Origin: PoT sp049331405 | GTDB taxonomy: Bacteria; Planctomycetota; Planctomycetia; Isosphaerales; Isosphaeraceae | Assembly (NCBI RefSeq): GCF_049331405.1 | Contig: NZ_CP186274.1 | Span: forward strand, 4,650,001-4,714,000 | Reading direction: 5' to 3' | Length of the DNA stretch: 64,000 nucleotides | Shown here: in pieces, positions 35,959 to 43,904 of the stretch | How the letters are laid out: each line of letters begins with the position of its first letter | Position numbering within the stretch: the stretch's first letter is position 1 | Position numbers and translations under genes: made by a program | Notes under the pieces: model-generated | The model's database searches: none | What the model saw: the letters and a program-made list of their open reading frames with translations, nothing else | Told to the model about the DNA's origin: nothing

Positions 35959-35997
35959 CATGGCCGCCCGCCCGTTCATGATGGACGGGCGGCCATG
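35959..35997. terminator. GC-rich hairpin
   Basis: CATGGCCGCCCG (35959-35970) pairs with CGGGCGGCCATG (35986-35997) over a 15-base loop. It lies downstream of cassette B and upstream of the ParA-like gene; no T run follows, so it may be a regulatory or terminator structure. Confidence 0.55.
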
Positions 35998-36145
35998 TAA
36001 AATACCGAGCACAGATTGTCAAAGATCATCGGGACGGCTTCGGGCGGTGCCTCTCCATCCCTCCCCTGCCCCACGTCGTTCGTGAGGCGAAAGGCAGAGA
36101 TCGACGCGACCGGCAATATCGTGAGGCTTTAGACCCCGAAAGGGG

Positions 36146-36173
36146 CGATGACGTCGGTATGCCGACGTCATCG
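36146..36173. terminator. 3' boundary hairpin of cassette B
   Basis: CGATGACGTCGG pairs with CCGACGTCATCG over a 4-base loop, eight bases downstream of the gene 3 stop on the minus strand. A second small stem (CCCCGAAAGGGG) lies directly beyond. It matches the ATGACGTCG hairpin ending cassette A. Confidence 0.7.
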
Positions 36174-36180
36174 CGAGGGA

Positions 36181-36786
36181 TCACTTGCAGTCGGCCACCT
36201 CGACCAAGTGAGGGAAGGCGCGGAACCTCGCGATGATCCTGTCGGCGTCGGGATCGGGGTCGGGAGTCGGCTCGGGTGCAGCCTCGACCGTCGGGCCGTC
36301 GTAGTCCTCGAGCGGGACCATGCAGGCGTCGAAACCCGGCCTGCGCCCCGATGCGAAGGCAGTGCATCGCATGCAGCGGCGGCAGGTGCTAACGTCACCC
36401 GGGTTCCAGACTCGCGCCACGCAAGCCATGCGACCTTCGCCGATGATCTCGGTCGAGACGGGCTCGGGCTCCGGTCCAGGGGTCAGGACCTCGTCGCGGT
36501 GGGCCCGCCGAAGGCCGAACCAGCCCACACCGGGGATGTGATCGAGGCCTTCGGCACGCTCCTCGTCAGATAAGGCCTCCCACGACCCTTCGGGCCAGAA
36601 GTCGAGGGCGAAGTAGCCGCCCGATAGCCCGAGGCCGTCCCCGTCATAGAAGATGGTCGTCGGCTCGGCCGCCTCCCGCAGGCTGGCAACCTTGCCGAAC
36701 ATCAACCCGTGCAGCAGGCTCCCCAGCATCGAGCGCCGGGTCTGCGAGTCGTCGGAGCCTTCGTGGTCGCGAGCGAGCATGATCAT
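36181..36786 (-). CDS. Cassette B gene 3 (cargo position): Cys-rich hypothetical protein (201 aa)
   Basis: The protein begins MIMLARDHEGSDDSQTRRSM and has a central aromatic stretch (GGYFALDFWPEGSWEALSDE; HIPGVGWFGLRRAHRDE). Near residue 140 is a cysteine cluster (STCRRCMRCTAF plus FDACMVP) that could bind a metal. The tail is proline/acid rich (PEPTPDPDPDADR). It has no counterpart in cassette A, where a 109-residue protein takes the same position. The family is not recognised. Confidence 0.7.
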   Translation of the reverse strand: MIMLARDHEGSDDSQTRRSMLGSLLHGLMFGKVASLREAAEPTTIFYDGDGLGLSGGYFALDFWPEGSWEALSDEERAEGLDHIPGVGWFGLRRAHRDEVLTPGPEPEPVSTEIIGEGRMACVARVWNPGDVSTCRRCMRCTAFASGRRPGFDACMVPLEDYDGPTVEAAPEPTPDPDPDADRIIARFRAFPHLVEVADCK

Positions 36787-36988
36787 CGTGGTATCTCCTC
36801 AGGGGAAGCGCAGGCCGTGCGCCCCCTCGGTTGTGGTCTCTTGGATGGGTCGTCAGTCGTGAAGGGGTGTGCTAACTGCGCACACCCTCTGGGTTTGCCT
36901 CGAAGGGTATCCACTTAACGGATACCCTTTGCCTCGCTCGGGGCGGCGCCGGCCGAAGGGTATTGTCATTGACAACACCCTTTGGTGT
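36787..36988. promoter_or_regulatory. Spacer with two palindromes (cassette B)
   Basis: AAGGGTATCC/GGATACCCTT pair at 36903-36929 (7-base loop). GGGTATTGTCA/TGACAACACCC pair around a single T at 36956-36982, the latter shared with cassette A. Both lie between gene 2 and gene 3. Confidence 0.6.
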
Positions 36989-37522
36989 TCAGCCGCAGCA
37001 TCCGGTTGCCGTGATGACGTCGAGGTCATTGAGATCGTTTGGGCAGGAGTCGGCTTGCCGTCGGCGAGGGAGGCCATTTAGTGGACTCCCCCGCCTCCGC
37101 GGCATCGGGTCATGGGTGGCCAGGGCCGCGATGACGTCAGGCTCCAGGCCCTTCTCGATCGCCTCGGCGCAGGCCTCGACGATCTCGCGGGCCGGGTCGT
37201 CGCGGTACCAGCCCGCAACCAGGTCGCGGAGTGCCTGGGCCCGAGCTTCCCGGCGTTCGGTGGCCTCGAGTTGGAGCTCTTCTCGGCTCCAACTCGCCAG
37301 CTCATCGGCGTAGCTCTCGGCCGCCTCTGCAGTGTCGAAGGACTCGACGTCGAAGGGCCGGCCCGAGTTGATGCCGCGTCGCTCCCGACCCACCAGGTAG
37401 CGAAGCTCGTCCCCACTGGAAGCGTCGGTCACGCGGATGGTCAGGGTGTCGGGGGCGTTGTGCTCGTCCCGCGAGTCGATCAGATGCACCAAGATCGTTC
37501 GATCAGCGTAGGCAGTGGCCAT
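36989..37522 (-). CDS. Cassette B gene 2: conserved hypothetical protein (177 aa)
   Basis: Same length and largely the same sequence as 31302-31835 (ADRTILVHLIDSRDEHNAPD is identical). Differences cluster in the region before the C-terminus, and the second half retains AREIVEACAEAIEKGLEPDV. It follows gene 1 after 62 bases, the same spacing as in cassette A. The function is unknown. Confidence 0.8.
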   Translation of the reverse strand: MATAYADRTILVHLIDSRDEHNAPDTLTIRVTDASSGDELRYLVGRERRGINSGRPFDVESFDTAEAAESYADELASWSREELQLEATERREARAQALRDLVAGWYRDDPAREIVEACAEAIEKGLEPDVIAALATHDPMPRRRGSPLNGLPRRRQADSCPNDLNDLDVITATGCCG

Positions 37523-37584
37523 GGCTGGGCCCTCCCGTTGTATTAGGGGATGGGCCGGGGGACAGGCCCCGGCCCCGGGAGGGT

Positions 37585-38370
37585 TCAGGACGCGAGGCCG
37601 ACTTCAAGGCGGTGCTGAACCGCGGCCTCATTGGCCCGGCGATCCCAGCGACGTCCCATGGAGAGCACCTCGTACCCGAAGTTCCGGGTCGGCGAGTTTT
37701 CAGCCCACCACTGCGCGTCTTCTCGGGAGAAGCGCAGAGTCTTCCCGGCCTTCCGGGCCGGCTTGGCCACCGGGGCGGGTTCCGGCTCCAGGACAGCCGC
37801 CTCGGCCTCTCGCTTGGCCAGCGCCCGCTCTCGGCTGATCTTCCAACGCATCTCGTCGGCCGCCTTCTGGCCGTGCGGCTCGCACCACCCGGCATCGACG
37901 CCGGGGTGAGCATCTTCGAAGGCACAGAACCCCTTCCAGTACGCGCTGACGACGCGCCTGGCCTCCTTGTCCGTCATCTGGCTGTCCTTCAGCAGCTCGA
38001 CCTCGAGCTCGTCGGCGGCGGCCTTGTGCGGCGGCGCCGGGGGGCGTTCCTTGAGCAGGCGACGCATCTCGTCGGCCGTGGCCTTGCGGCCCACCCGCTC
38101 GCAATCGATCAGGGAGGCCTCGGGACAGGAGTGGGCGTACTCGGCGAACGCCCGGTTCTTCGCCCCGTTGATCCGCCGCGACTGCTCGCAGGTCAGGCCG
38201 GAGCCATTGATGTTCGGCAAGGGCCTCTGGTCAATCGGGCAGGAGAGCGGTGCAACCTCGGGCAGGATCCCCTCGGCGAAGGGGCGATTGTGGTGAGGGG
38301 CAACCCTGGTAGGTTTGATGGGCAGAAGACAGGTGTAGACGCGGACAGTACGTGACGGTACGATCGCCAT
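37585..38370 (-). CDS. Cassette B gene 1: conserved hypothetical protein (261 aa)
   Basis: ATG 38370 (MAIVPSRTVRVYTCLLPIKP) follows GGAG. It aligns end to end with 30454-31239 without gaps. Retained are the cysteine pair (LSCPIDQRPLPNINGSGLTC), RINGAKNRAFAEYA, DAGWCEPHGQKAADEMRW and QWWAENSPTRNFGYEVLSMG. The copies differ at scattered residues, so the duplication is not very recent. The function is unknown. Confidence 0.8.
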   Translation of the reverse strand: MAIVPSRTVRVYTCLLPIKPTRVAPHHNRPFAEGILPEVAPLSCPIDQRPLPNINGSGLTCEQSRRINGAKNRAFAEYAHSCPEASLIDCERVGRKATADEMRRLLKERPPAPPHKAAADELEVELLKDSQMTDKEARRVVSAYWKGFCAFEDAHPGVDAGWCEPHGQKAADEMRWKISRERALAKREAEAAVLEPEPAPVAKPARKAGKTLRFSREDAQWWAENSPTRNFGYEVLSMGRRWDRRANEAAVQHRLEVGLAS

Positions 38371-38400
38371 CGGTGAGGCTCCCCAAACAGCCTTGCTACC

Positions 38401-38440
38401 GGCTCCGCCCGATCTCGAACATCGGGCGGAGCCATTTTTT
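38401..38440 (+). terminator. 5' boundary hairpin of cassette B with T run
   Basis: GGCTCCGCCCGAT and ATCGGGCGGAGCC (13 bp) enclose a 7-base loop, followed by A then T6. It is a good intrinsic terminator for plus-strand transcription and is the counterpart of the hairpin at 30391-30423. As there, it points from the cassette to the divergent regulator gene. Confidence 0.8.
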
Positions 38441-38443
38441 GTT

Positions 38444-38462
38444 TCTGAGAGACGTTCTCTCA
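38444..38462. promoter_or_regulatory. Inverted repeat, candidate operator
   Basis: CTGAGAGA and TCTCTCAG flank a 3-base loop in the gap between cassette B gene 1 and the ribbon-helix-helix-like gene. Confidence 0.45.
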
Positions 38463-38619
38463 GGCACACTCACAATGTAACACGATAAAGATTGCCGTCA
38501 ATACCCAAGCAGGTCTTTTTTTGTGTGACAATGTCGTTGCATTAAAGGGGCGATGGCGTACAATTGCTCTGGGGCGAACCTGTGTTATTTCGTAAAACCT
38601 AAGAGCAGGAGTTTGGGAG

Positions 38620-38886
38620 ATGTCCGCGTCACCCTTCTTGATAGGATCTCCAGCGATGGGCAAGAAGGGGAAACCTTCGCCTGAAGAATCTACGCCCAAA
38701 CTTGGCCGGCCACCTATTTTAGGTGGAGCGAAGGTTGAGACGTTCACCCTACGCTCTAGGCCCGAGTGGAAAGAATGGCTCGCTCGATTCGCGGAGTTCT
38801 GTCGACGTGACAAAGCGGATGTAGTTGACGACGCCTTGGAAGCCTATGCCAAGTCGAAAGGCTTTGAGGCGCCGCCCAAGCGTTGA
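38620..38886 (+). CDS. Ribbon-helix-helix-like protein, divergent from cassette B (88 aa)
   Basis: ATG 38620 follows GGGAG; a second ATG at 38656 (MGKKGKPSPEE) is possible. After a basic, proline-rich lead the protein reads VETFTLRSRPEWKEWLARFA, then FCRRDKADVVDDALEAYAKS, a beta strand plus two helices as in Arc/MetJ/CopG DNA-binding proteins. The related C-terminal part of the protein at 29940-30314 has the same position relative to cassette A. It is a likely regulator of the cassette, or a partner for the ParA-like ATPase. Confidence 0.65.
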   Translation: MSASPFLIGSPAMGKKGKPSPEESTPKLGRPPILGGAKVETFTLRSRPEWKEWLARFAEFCRRDKADVVDDALEAYAKSKGFEAPPKR

Positions 38887-39099
38887 GCCCAAGGGTGAGC
38901 ACTTATCGCGCTGCCTTTCGTCGGGCTCTTGCGAAGCGACTCGCCGCGAGTAGAATCCGACGCGAGCTACGGCTCGCGTGAGAGGCATCTATCCTGGCCA
39001 TCCAGGCTGCCTTAATCGTGCTCGAAGCTCCTTCCTTTTTGGATGCACGAGAAAGCCAGAGGGTTTCGACCGCCATTCCCCCTTCGTGAGAGGTCAGCT

Positions 39100-40095
39100 A
39101 TGAGACCTCGCCTCAACCGGCGGGCTTTCCTCGGATTGTCGGCCTTGGGGGCAACTTCTTGGGCGATGCCGACCGCGGCGTCAGGTTACGAGGAGGATGG
39201 GCCCCGCGAGACGTATGATTACAAGGTCGTCGACGGCTGTCGGATCAAGCTCGACGTCCACGGCGCCCCGCGGGACGGGGCCCGCCCCGTGATCGTCTGG
39301 ATCCACGGCGGGGCGCTCATCTTCGGCCATCGCGGCGGCATCGCCCAAGGGAAGAGCGATCGCGCCTTGCTCGACGCCCTCACCGGGGCCGGCTATGTCG
39401 TCGTCTCCATCGACTATCGCCTCGCGCCCGAGACGAAGCTGCCGGCGATCCTGGAGGATGTCCAGGACGCCTGCCGCTGGGTCCGCGAGCGGGGGCCGAA
39501 ACTGCTCCATATCGCGCCGGAGCGGCTCGCCGTGATGGGTGCATCGGCGGGGGGATATCTCGCCCTGATGGCGGGATTTCGGGTCGAGCCGCGTCCCAGG
39601 GCCCTCGTCTCGTTTTATGGCTACGGGGACATCGCCGGGGCCTGGCTCAGCCGGCCCGATCCGTTCTACCGCAGCCGGGCCATCGTCTCGGAGGAGGAGG
39701 CGCGGGGCTCCGTGGGCCGTGCGGTCATCTCGGAGGATCCCGGCGAGAACGATCGCTCGCGGTTCTATCTGTATTCCCGACAGCAGGGGCTCTGGCCCAG
39801 GGAGGTGGCCGGTCGCGACCCCGTCGCCGAGCCGTTGGCGTTCGACCCCCTCTGCCCCTTGCGCAACGTGACGGCCGCCTATCCTCCGACACTGCTCATC
39901 CACGGGACCAAGGACACGGACGTGCCCTACGAGCAGTCGGAGTTGATGGACCGGGAGCTTGCTCGCAAGGGCGTCGAGCACGACCTCATCACTGTCCCGG
40001 GCGGGGCACACGGATTGGGCGGGACAGATCCGGCGGTCCTCGCGGACATCCGCCGTCGCATCCTTGCCTTCCTGGCCGAGCATCTCCGGGCCTAG
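39100..40095 (+). CDS. Exported alpha/beta hydrolase (carboxylesterase-like)
   Basis: ATG 39100 follows GAGAGG. A twin-arginine-like leader (MRPRLNRRAFLGLSALGA) suggests export. The fold shows the oxyanion motif VIVWIHGGALIFG, the nucleophile elbow VMGASAGGYLAL, the acid in GTKDTDVPYEQSE and the histidine in VPGGAHGLGG. This resembles hormone-sensitive-lipase-like or acetyl-xylan-esterase-like hydrolases acting on small esters; the substrate is unknown. It is a single gene with a length (331 residues) normal for the family. Confidence 0.88.
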   Translation: MRPRLNRRAFLGLSALGATSWAMPTAASGYEEDGPRETYDYKVVDGCRIKLDVHGAPRDGARPVIVWIHGGALIFGHRGGIAQGKSDRALLDALTGAGYVVVSIDYRLAPETKLPAILEDVQDACRWVRERGPKLLHIAPERLAVMGASAGGYLALMAGFRVEPRPRALVSFYGYGDIAGAWLSRPDPFYRSRAIVSEEEARGSVGRAVISEDPGENDRSRFYLYSRQQGLWPREVAGRDPVAEPLAFDPLCPLRNVTAAYPPTLLIHGTKDTDVPYEQSELMDRELARKGVEHDLITVPGGAHGLGGTDPAVLADIRRRILAFLAEHLRA

Positions 40096-40403
40096 AGAGT
40101 CGACACCCTCCTCGGCCGAGCGTAATAAGATTGCATGGGTCGCCTCATCGGACGCTATCGTCCGCTTCAAGGTCAGCGAGAGTTGATCCTGGCCCGATTG
40201 GCACTCTCGTGTCGTCCCCTTGCAGCTTGGCCCGGCTCAAATCCGAGCGCCGGCTCGCCCAGGCTGGTGCGTCACGCGATGGCAAGGGGCCCTTGTGCCG
40301 TCGCACAGGCCCTGCGGGAGTTGAAGCTACTGTGGGGCCGCTTGTTTTCGCGTTAAGCCAGTGTGGCAGTTTGGAAACCTTTGCGATTTCACGAGGGCTA
40401 ATT
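40096..40403. other. Intergenic stretch without recognised features
   Basis: Nothing is supported between the hydrolase and the next small gene. Confidence 0.35.
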
Positions 40404-40586
40404 ATGGAGACGAAGAGAAACCTGGAAAGGCTGGCCAAAATGACGCCCGAACAACTCGAAGCCTTGGAGCGACTCAAGGCCAGCAACCTGATCCCCGAGC
40501 GTCGCGAGGAGGATGCCCTAGAGGCCGGCCTGATCCGTGAGGAATTCCCCCCGCTCCAGCGAGATCATAAGACCATCGAGCCTTGA
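40404..40586 (+). CDS. Small hypothetical protein (60 aa)
   Basis: ATG 40404 follows GAGGG. The product METKRNLERLAKMTPEQLEA... is helical and highly charged, ending LIREEFPPLQRDHKTIEP. There is no known family. Its codon use and ribosome site support translation. Confidence 0.55.
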   Translation: METKRNLERLAKMTPEQLEALERLKASNLIPERREEDALEAGLIREEFPPLQRDHKTIEP

Positions 40587-40787
40587 TCGGATCGGCTCGA
40601 AGCGGAGTGGAACACTCGCCACTTTTCGAAGCCTCTGCCTCTGCAACCCGTTCGGCGCCATCGGGTTGGTGGAGTGTATCGATCGAACCGGACCAACTGG
40701 CCATTTCCAGAGCTATTCTCGCCACAACTATTGGCAGTGCCAGAGGTTATCCAATCGGATCAACCCGATCCATGCATCCGAACACTT

Positions 40788-41123
40788 TTAGGGCAGTTCG
40801 CGCCGCAAGGCTTGACGATGCCATGGCTTGACATCTCGCACTCCTCGCTGTGACCGAAGGGCGGGCCAGTCGGTGCGTGTCGATAACTGACATACACAGC
40901 TACCGTGTCGATAATCGATACAGGCCTGGAGATACCATAATGGTAGCACCAGGAAGTCCATAACGTCACGCAACGTAAATCTGGGCCGAGCCTCAAGGGC
41001 TGTTGCACCGACAAAAGTGGCGAGTCGGTCACCATTCACTCGAACGCCTTCGATTTCAACTACGTACGTGATGGGAGGAGCAGCCAAGAACGGGATGCCT
41101 TGCGGAGATAATGCGTGGATCAT
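40788..41123 (-). CDS. Possible small hypothetical protein (111 aa)
   Basis: From ATG 41123 the frame gives MIHALSPQGIPFLAAPPITY, then VVEIEGVRVNGDRLATFVGA and FTLRDVMDFLVLPLWYLQAC, a protein-like pattern. Its start overlaps the divergent M41-like gene by a few bases. Codon use is less GC-biased than the genome, as for that neighbour. No ribosome site or homologue is known to me, so it is tentative. Confidence 0.35.
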   Translation of the reverse strand: MIHALSPQGIPFLAAPPITYVVEIEGVRVNGDRLATFVGATALEARPRFTLRDVMDFLVLPLWYLQACIDYRHGSCVCQLSTRTDWPALRSQRGVRDVKPWHRQALRRELP

Positions 41124-41609
41124 GACGGACTGGTAGTAGCTGCGCATCACGAAGCTGGTCACGCGATCATGGCCTTGGAGAGAGGCGTTGGGCTAATCTC
41201 AATCACCCTCGAACCCCCGTCAGGCGGAGAGACGAGGTACGACTTCGAGGGCGAACTAGAACTCGATGAGTCGAATGCCGAAACCTACCTCTGCCTCGCC
41301 CTGGCAGGATCGATCGCGGAAGCTATCTACGTTCACGCTGACGAGTACGCGCACGATAAATCACTGGAAGTTCTTAAAGCTCAGAATGATAGCTCCAATA
41401 ATTCGACGGACCACGCGGCAGTCTTCAGCTGCACTAGCGTCTTACTGGGAATACCTATTGAAAATGTAAGCATTGTTCATTTCTTCAAATTCATCCCCAG
41501 GATCCACTCAATTCTCACCACAGCCGAGAATTCAGGTCTTGTGAATTCGATCGTGAATGAGCTTTTGGCCAAAGGTCACATCGCTTGGGATGAATTCATC
41601 TCTCGCTAG
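41115..41609 (+). CDS. M41 (FtsH-like) metallopeptidase domain protein (164 aa)
   Basis: A GTG start at 41115 leads into VAAHHEAGHAIMALERGVG, which carries the zinc-binding HEAGH of the M41/FtsH protease family. YLCLALAGSIAEAIY fits the following helix that supplies the third ligand region. No AAA ATPase domain or membrane segment is present, so it is a free-standing small peptidase-like protein. The base composition is more AT-rich than the genome, suggesting transfer. The substrate is unknown. Confidence 0.7.
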   Translation: MDHDGLVVAAHHEAGHAIMALERGVGLISITLEPPSGGETRYDFEGELELDESNAETYLCLALAGSIAEAIYVHADEYAHDKSLEVLKAQNDSSNNSTDHAAVFSCTSVLLGIPIENVSIVHFFKFIPRIHSILTTAENSGLVNSIVNELLAKGHIAWDEFISR

Positions 41610-41889
41610 GGAGGCCCGACTGAAATGGCGACTCCATCGCCGCCCAAGGTTTGGTCAAAAGCCGCATACCTGGCTTGCGCGTAAAAGCAGCCCCGAGATA
41701 ACCGGGAGGCTGTTTCGCGTGCACCTTGGGCGGAGCATCAATGTTCAGCCGGGTACCGACCCCGGCGTCGGAAACTTGTAGGGCTGTCGATTGGTACAGA
41801 GTCCTATGGATGCCTCGACGAGTCAAAGACTTGAATTTCGATCGAGCTGACGACGCAGCTCGAGCAACTCAGTCAGGTCTTGCTCCACA
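41610..41889. other. Intergenic stretch without recognised features
   Basis: No coding frame or repeat is supported. Confidence 0.3.
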
Positions 41890-42090
41890 TTACGCGCCGT
41901 CCTGCCCTTCGTTCAGGACGTTACGCTTGAGTTCGCCGAAAACATCGAGAATCGGTCCCAGGCGCTGTCGGTTACGCCACCGGTCCAGGGCGATCGCCTC
42001 CCGCTCACGAGGGCCGCATCGACGTCCTTGAGCCGCAGGATGAAGTTGCACACGTCGGCCGAAAAGCCCCGGTGGTTGGTGGCGATCGGT
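41890..42090 (-). pseudogene. Fragment of an unknown gene, frameshifted
   Basis: Minus-strand frames read NHRGFSADVCNFILRLKDVD and, after a change near 42010, REREAIALDRWRNRQRLGPI then LDVFGELKRNVLNEGQ before a TAA at 41890. The pieces have protein-like composition but no start. This is probably the 3' remnant of a larger gene; its family is not recognised. Confidence 0.3.
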
Positions 42091-42093
42091 CGC

Positions 42094-43797
42094 CTACCTC
42101 TGATCGGCTTCCTGTTGCTCGAGGAGGAGGAAATGCCACTTGCCGGGGATCAGCCACAGGCGATATGGCTCGGAATCGAGCACGATGGTGCCGGGGATTT
42201 GCGAGAAGGCCAGCGCGTACCGCCCGGTGATGTGCGGATGCCTCACGTGGTTGAAGGGGAGCATGAGTCCGGGGGAGAATTTGCTCAAGGGCTCGAACGG
42301 CGAAGCGACGACCGGCCCAGGAGCATACCAACTGTCCCACTCGAAGCCGCCTTCGATGTCGTCGACGGAGATCCCCCTCGCCAGTGCGCGGCGGCCCAGG
42401 TCCCAACGCGCCGAGTTCCAGGCGTACCAGTCGTGCACCAGGCAGACGGAGAAGGTGGCGGATATCGCGAGCACGGCGAGCCCAATCGTCCAGCGTGCAC
42501 GTCTCGCGGCCCCGGCCGTCAAGGCCAGGGCCCCGGGCATCAGGACGATCAGGTAGCGGTCGAATAATACCGGCGAGGCGAGCAAAATCGTCGCGTGAAG
42601 TATCGTGAATAAGAGGAATGGATTGGCGGCCCACCCGGCGCGGAGTCGTGCAAATCCCCGGTCGGCAAGCGCAGCGCCGCCCACGCAGGCCAGGACAGTC
42701 ACCACCCATTGGGTATTGCGTCCCATCATCAGGGGGCGGGCCCCGACCCCGCAGAAGTTATCTTCCAGCACGCCCCACGGGGTGAACATGTGGGGCAAGT
42801 ACGGGAAGAGGCCGCCGTAGAATGTCCGCGGCGGGAACATATGATCACCCAGCTGGATGCAGAGGGCGACCCCGTTAAGCAGCGCAAACAATGAGACGGC
42901 ATACCGGACTCGGGACACGAGCCCTGGCCTCAGTGCCAGCAACGGAAGCACCGTCAGGCCCATGTAGATGGCCGCGGTGTAGCACAGCACGAGGACATCC
43001 CGCGCGGAGGGCATCCTCGGCTCCATGGGCAAGGAGTCGGGACGCGCCGTGAACCAGCGGTGGACCAAGATCCCCGCTATCAGCGGGAGGCCGACCCCAA
43101 GGTACCAGGATGGCCTCCATCGCAGATCGCGGCATTGCAGGAGCAGGATGCCCGCGACGAGGGGCACGACGACGGCATTCTGCCGGGTGATCGTGGCCAG
43201 GGTCGCGACGGCCGATGCTAATACCAACTGCCAGGAACCCCCTCCTCGCAAGGCGCGGATGTAGAGGGCGAGCGCCGCGAGCGAAATGGAGAGGGAAGGC
43301 ACATCGGTCATGAAACATCCGCACATCATGACAAATATAGGATTCAACGCCAGAGATGCCGCAACGAAGCTCGCCTCGCCTCGCGAGAGGCTCGCAACCC
43401 GACGCAGCAGGTCGTAAAAAGCCAGGATGCCGATCATCGCGAGGGAGATCGTCACCACGCGGAGCGCGGCGTGCGACTCCCCAGCGACCAGTACGGCGGG
43501 ATAGGCCAGGAGCCACTGGCCGAGCAGCGGCATCGAAGGCTGGTGGAAGTAATGGATGCCCTCGCCGCGAGCGAGCCCGAAGAGCCCCCTGCTATAAGCC
43601 CAGTCGTCGACCAGCGGGAAGTCCTGCCGCCCCGGCGGATGGATCGAGAAAATAAATCCCCAGAGGACGATGAGCGAACCGGCCGGGAGGAGGGGGATGA
43701 TCCACTCACCGCGGAACGGGTTACGTCGCGTGACGAGCCGTCGCGACGGCTCCGGGGCTTCGGATTCCGCCCGATGCGTCTGGAAAGGTATGGCCAC
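42094..43797 (-). CDS. GT-C fold membrane glycosyltransferase (GT39/ArnT-like)
   Basis: The 567-residue protein has about eleven hydrophobic spans (for example WIIPLLPAGSLIVLWGFIF, VVPLVAGILLL, LTVLPLLALRPGL, LFTILHATILLASPVLF). The first periplasmic loop carries the acidic motif FPLVDDWAYSRG, as in polyprenol-phosphate-sugar-dependent transferases. The C-terminal part is a soluble periplasmic domain. It is divergent from a DPM1-like GT2 gene, which could supply the lipid-linked sugar donor. The acceptor is unknown. Confidence 0.8.
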   Translation of the reverse strand: MAIPFQTHRAESEAPEPSRRLVTRRNPFRGEWIIPLLPAGSLIVLWGFIFSIHPPGRQDFPLVDDWAYSRGLFGLARGEGIHYFHQPSMPLLGQWLLAYPAVLVAGESHAALRVVTISLAMIGILAFYDLLRRVASLSRGEASFVAASLALNPIFVMMCGCFMTDVPSLSISLAALALYIRALRGGGSWQLVLASAVATLATITRQNAVVVPLVAGILLLQCRDLRWRPSWYLGVGLPLIAGILVHRWFTARPDSLPMEPRMPSARDVLVLCYTAAIYMGLTVLPLLALRPGLVSRVRYAVSLFALLNGVALCIQLGDHMFPPRTFYGGLFPYLPHMFTPWGVLEDNFCGVGARPLMMGRNTQWVVTVLACVGGAALADRGFARLRAGWAANPFLLFTILHATILLASPVLFDRYLIVLMPGALALTAGAARRARWTIGLAVLAISATFSVCLVHDWYAWNSARWDLGRRALARGISVDDIEGGFEWDSWYAPGPVVASPFEPLSKFSPGLMLPFNHVRHPHITGRYALAFSQIPGTIVLDSEPYRLWLIPGKWHFLLLEQQEADQR

Positions 43798-43904
43798 CGT
43801 GCAACACTCCGCGATAATAGTTACAGGTGTATTGAAGATTTCACAGATTTAAAATCTTCATTCCACAAGGTTAACCTCACCGACTCGGCTAACGGGTAAT
43901 CACC
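43798..43904. promoter_or_regulatory. Divergent promoter region for the glycosyltransferase pair
   Basis: A 107-base AT-rich gap between divergent genes. AAATCTTCATTCC and TGAAGATTTCAC form an imperfect inverted repeat around 43831-43862, a possible regulatory site. Confidence 0.4.

Larger units (their letters stand above)
35671..36180. other. AT-richer intergenic region with hairpins
   Basis: About 500 bases without a gene. It holds two TTTGTTGTC words (about 35830 and 35878), a strong hairpin at 35959-35997 and the 3' boundary hairpin of cassette B at 36146-36173. The ParA-like promoter should lie at its left end. Confidence 0.5.
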
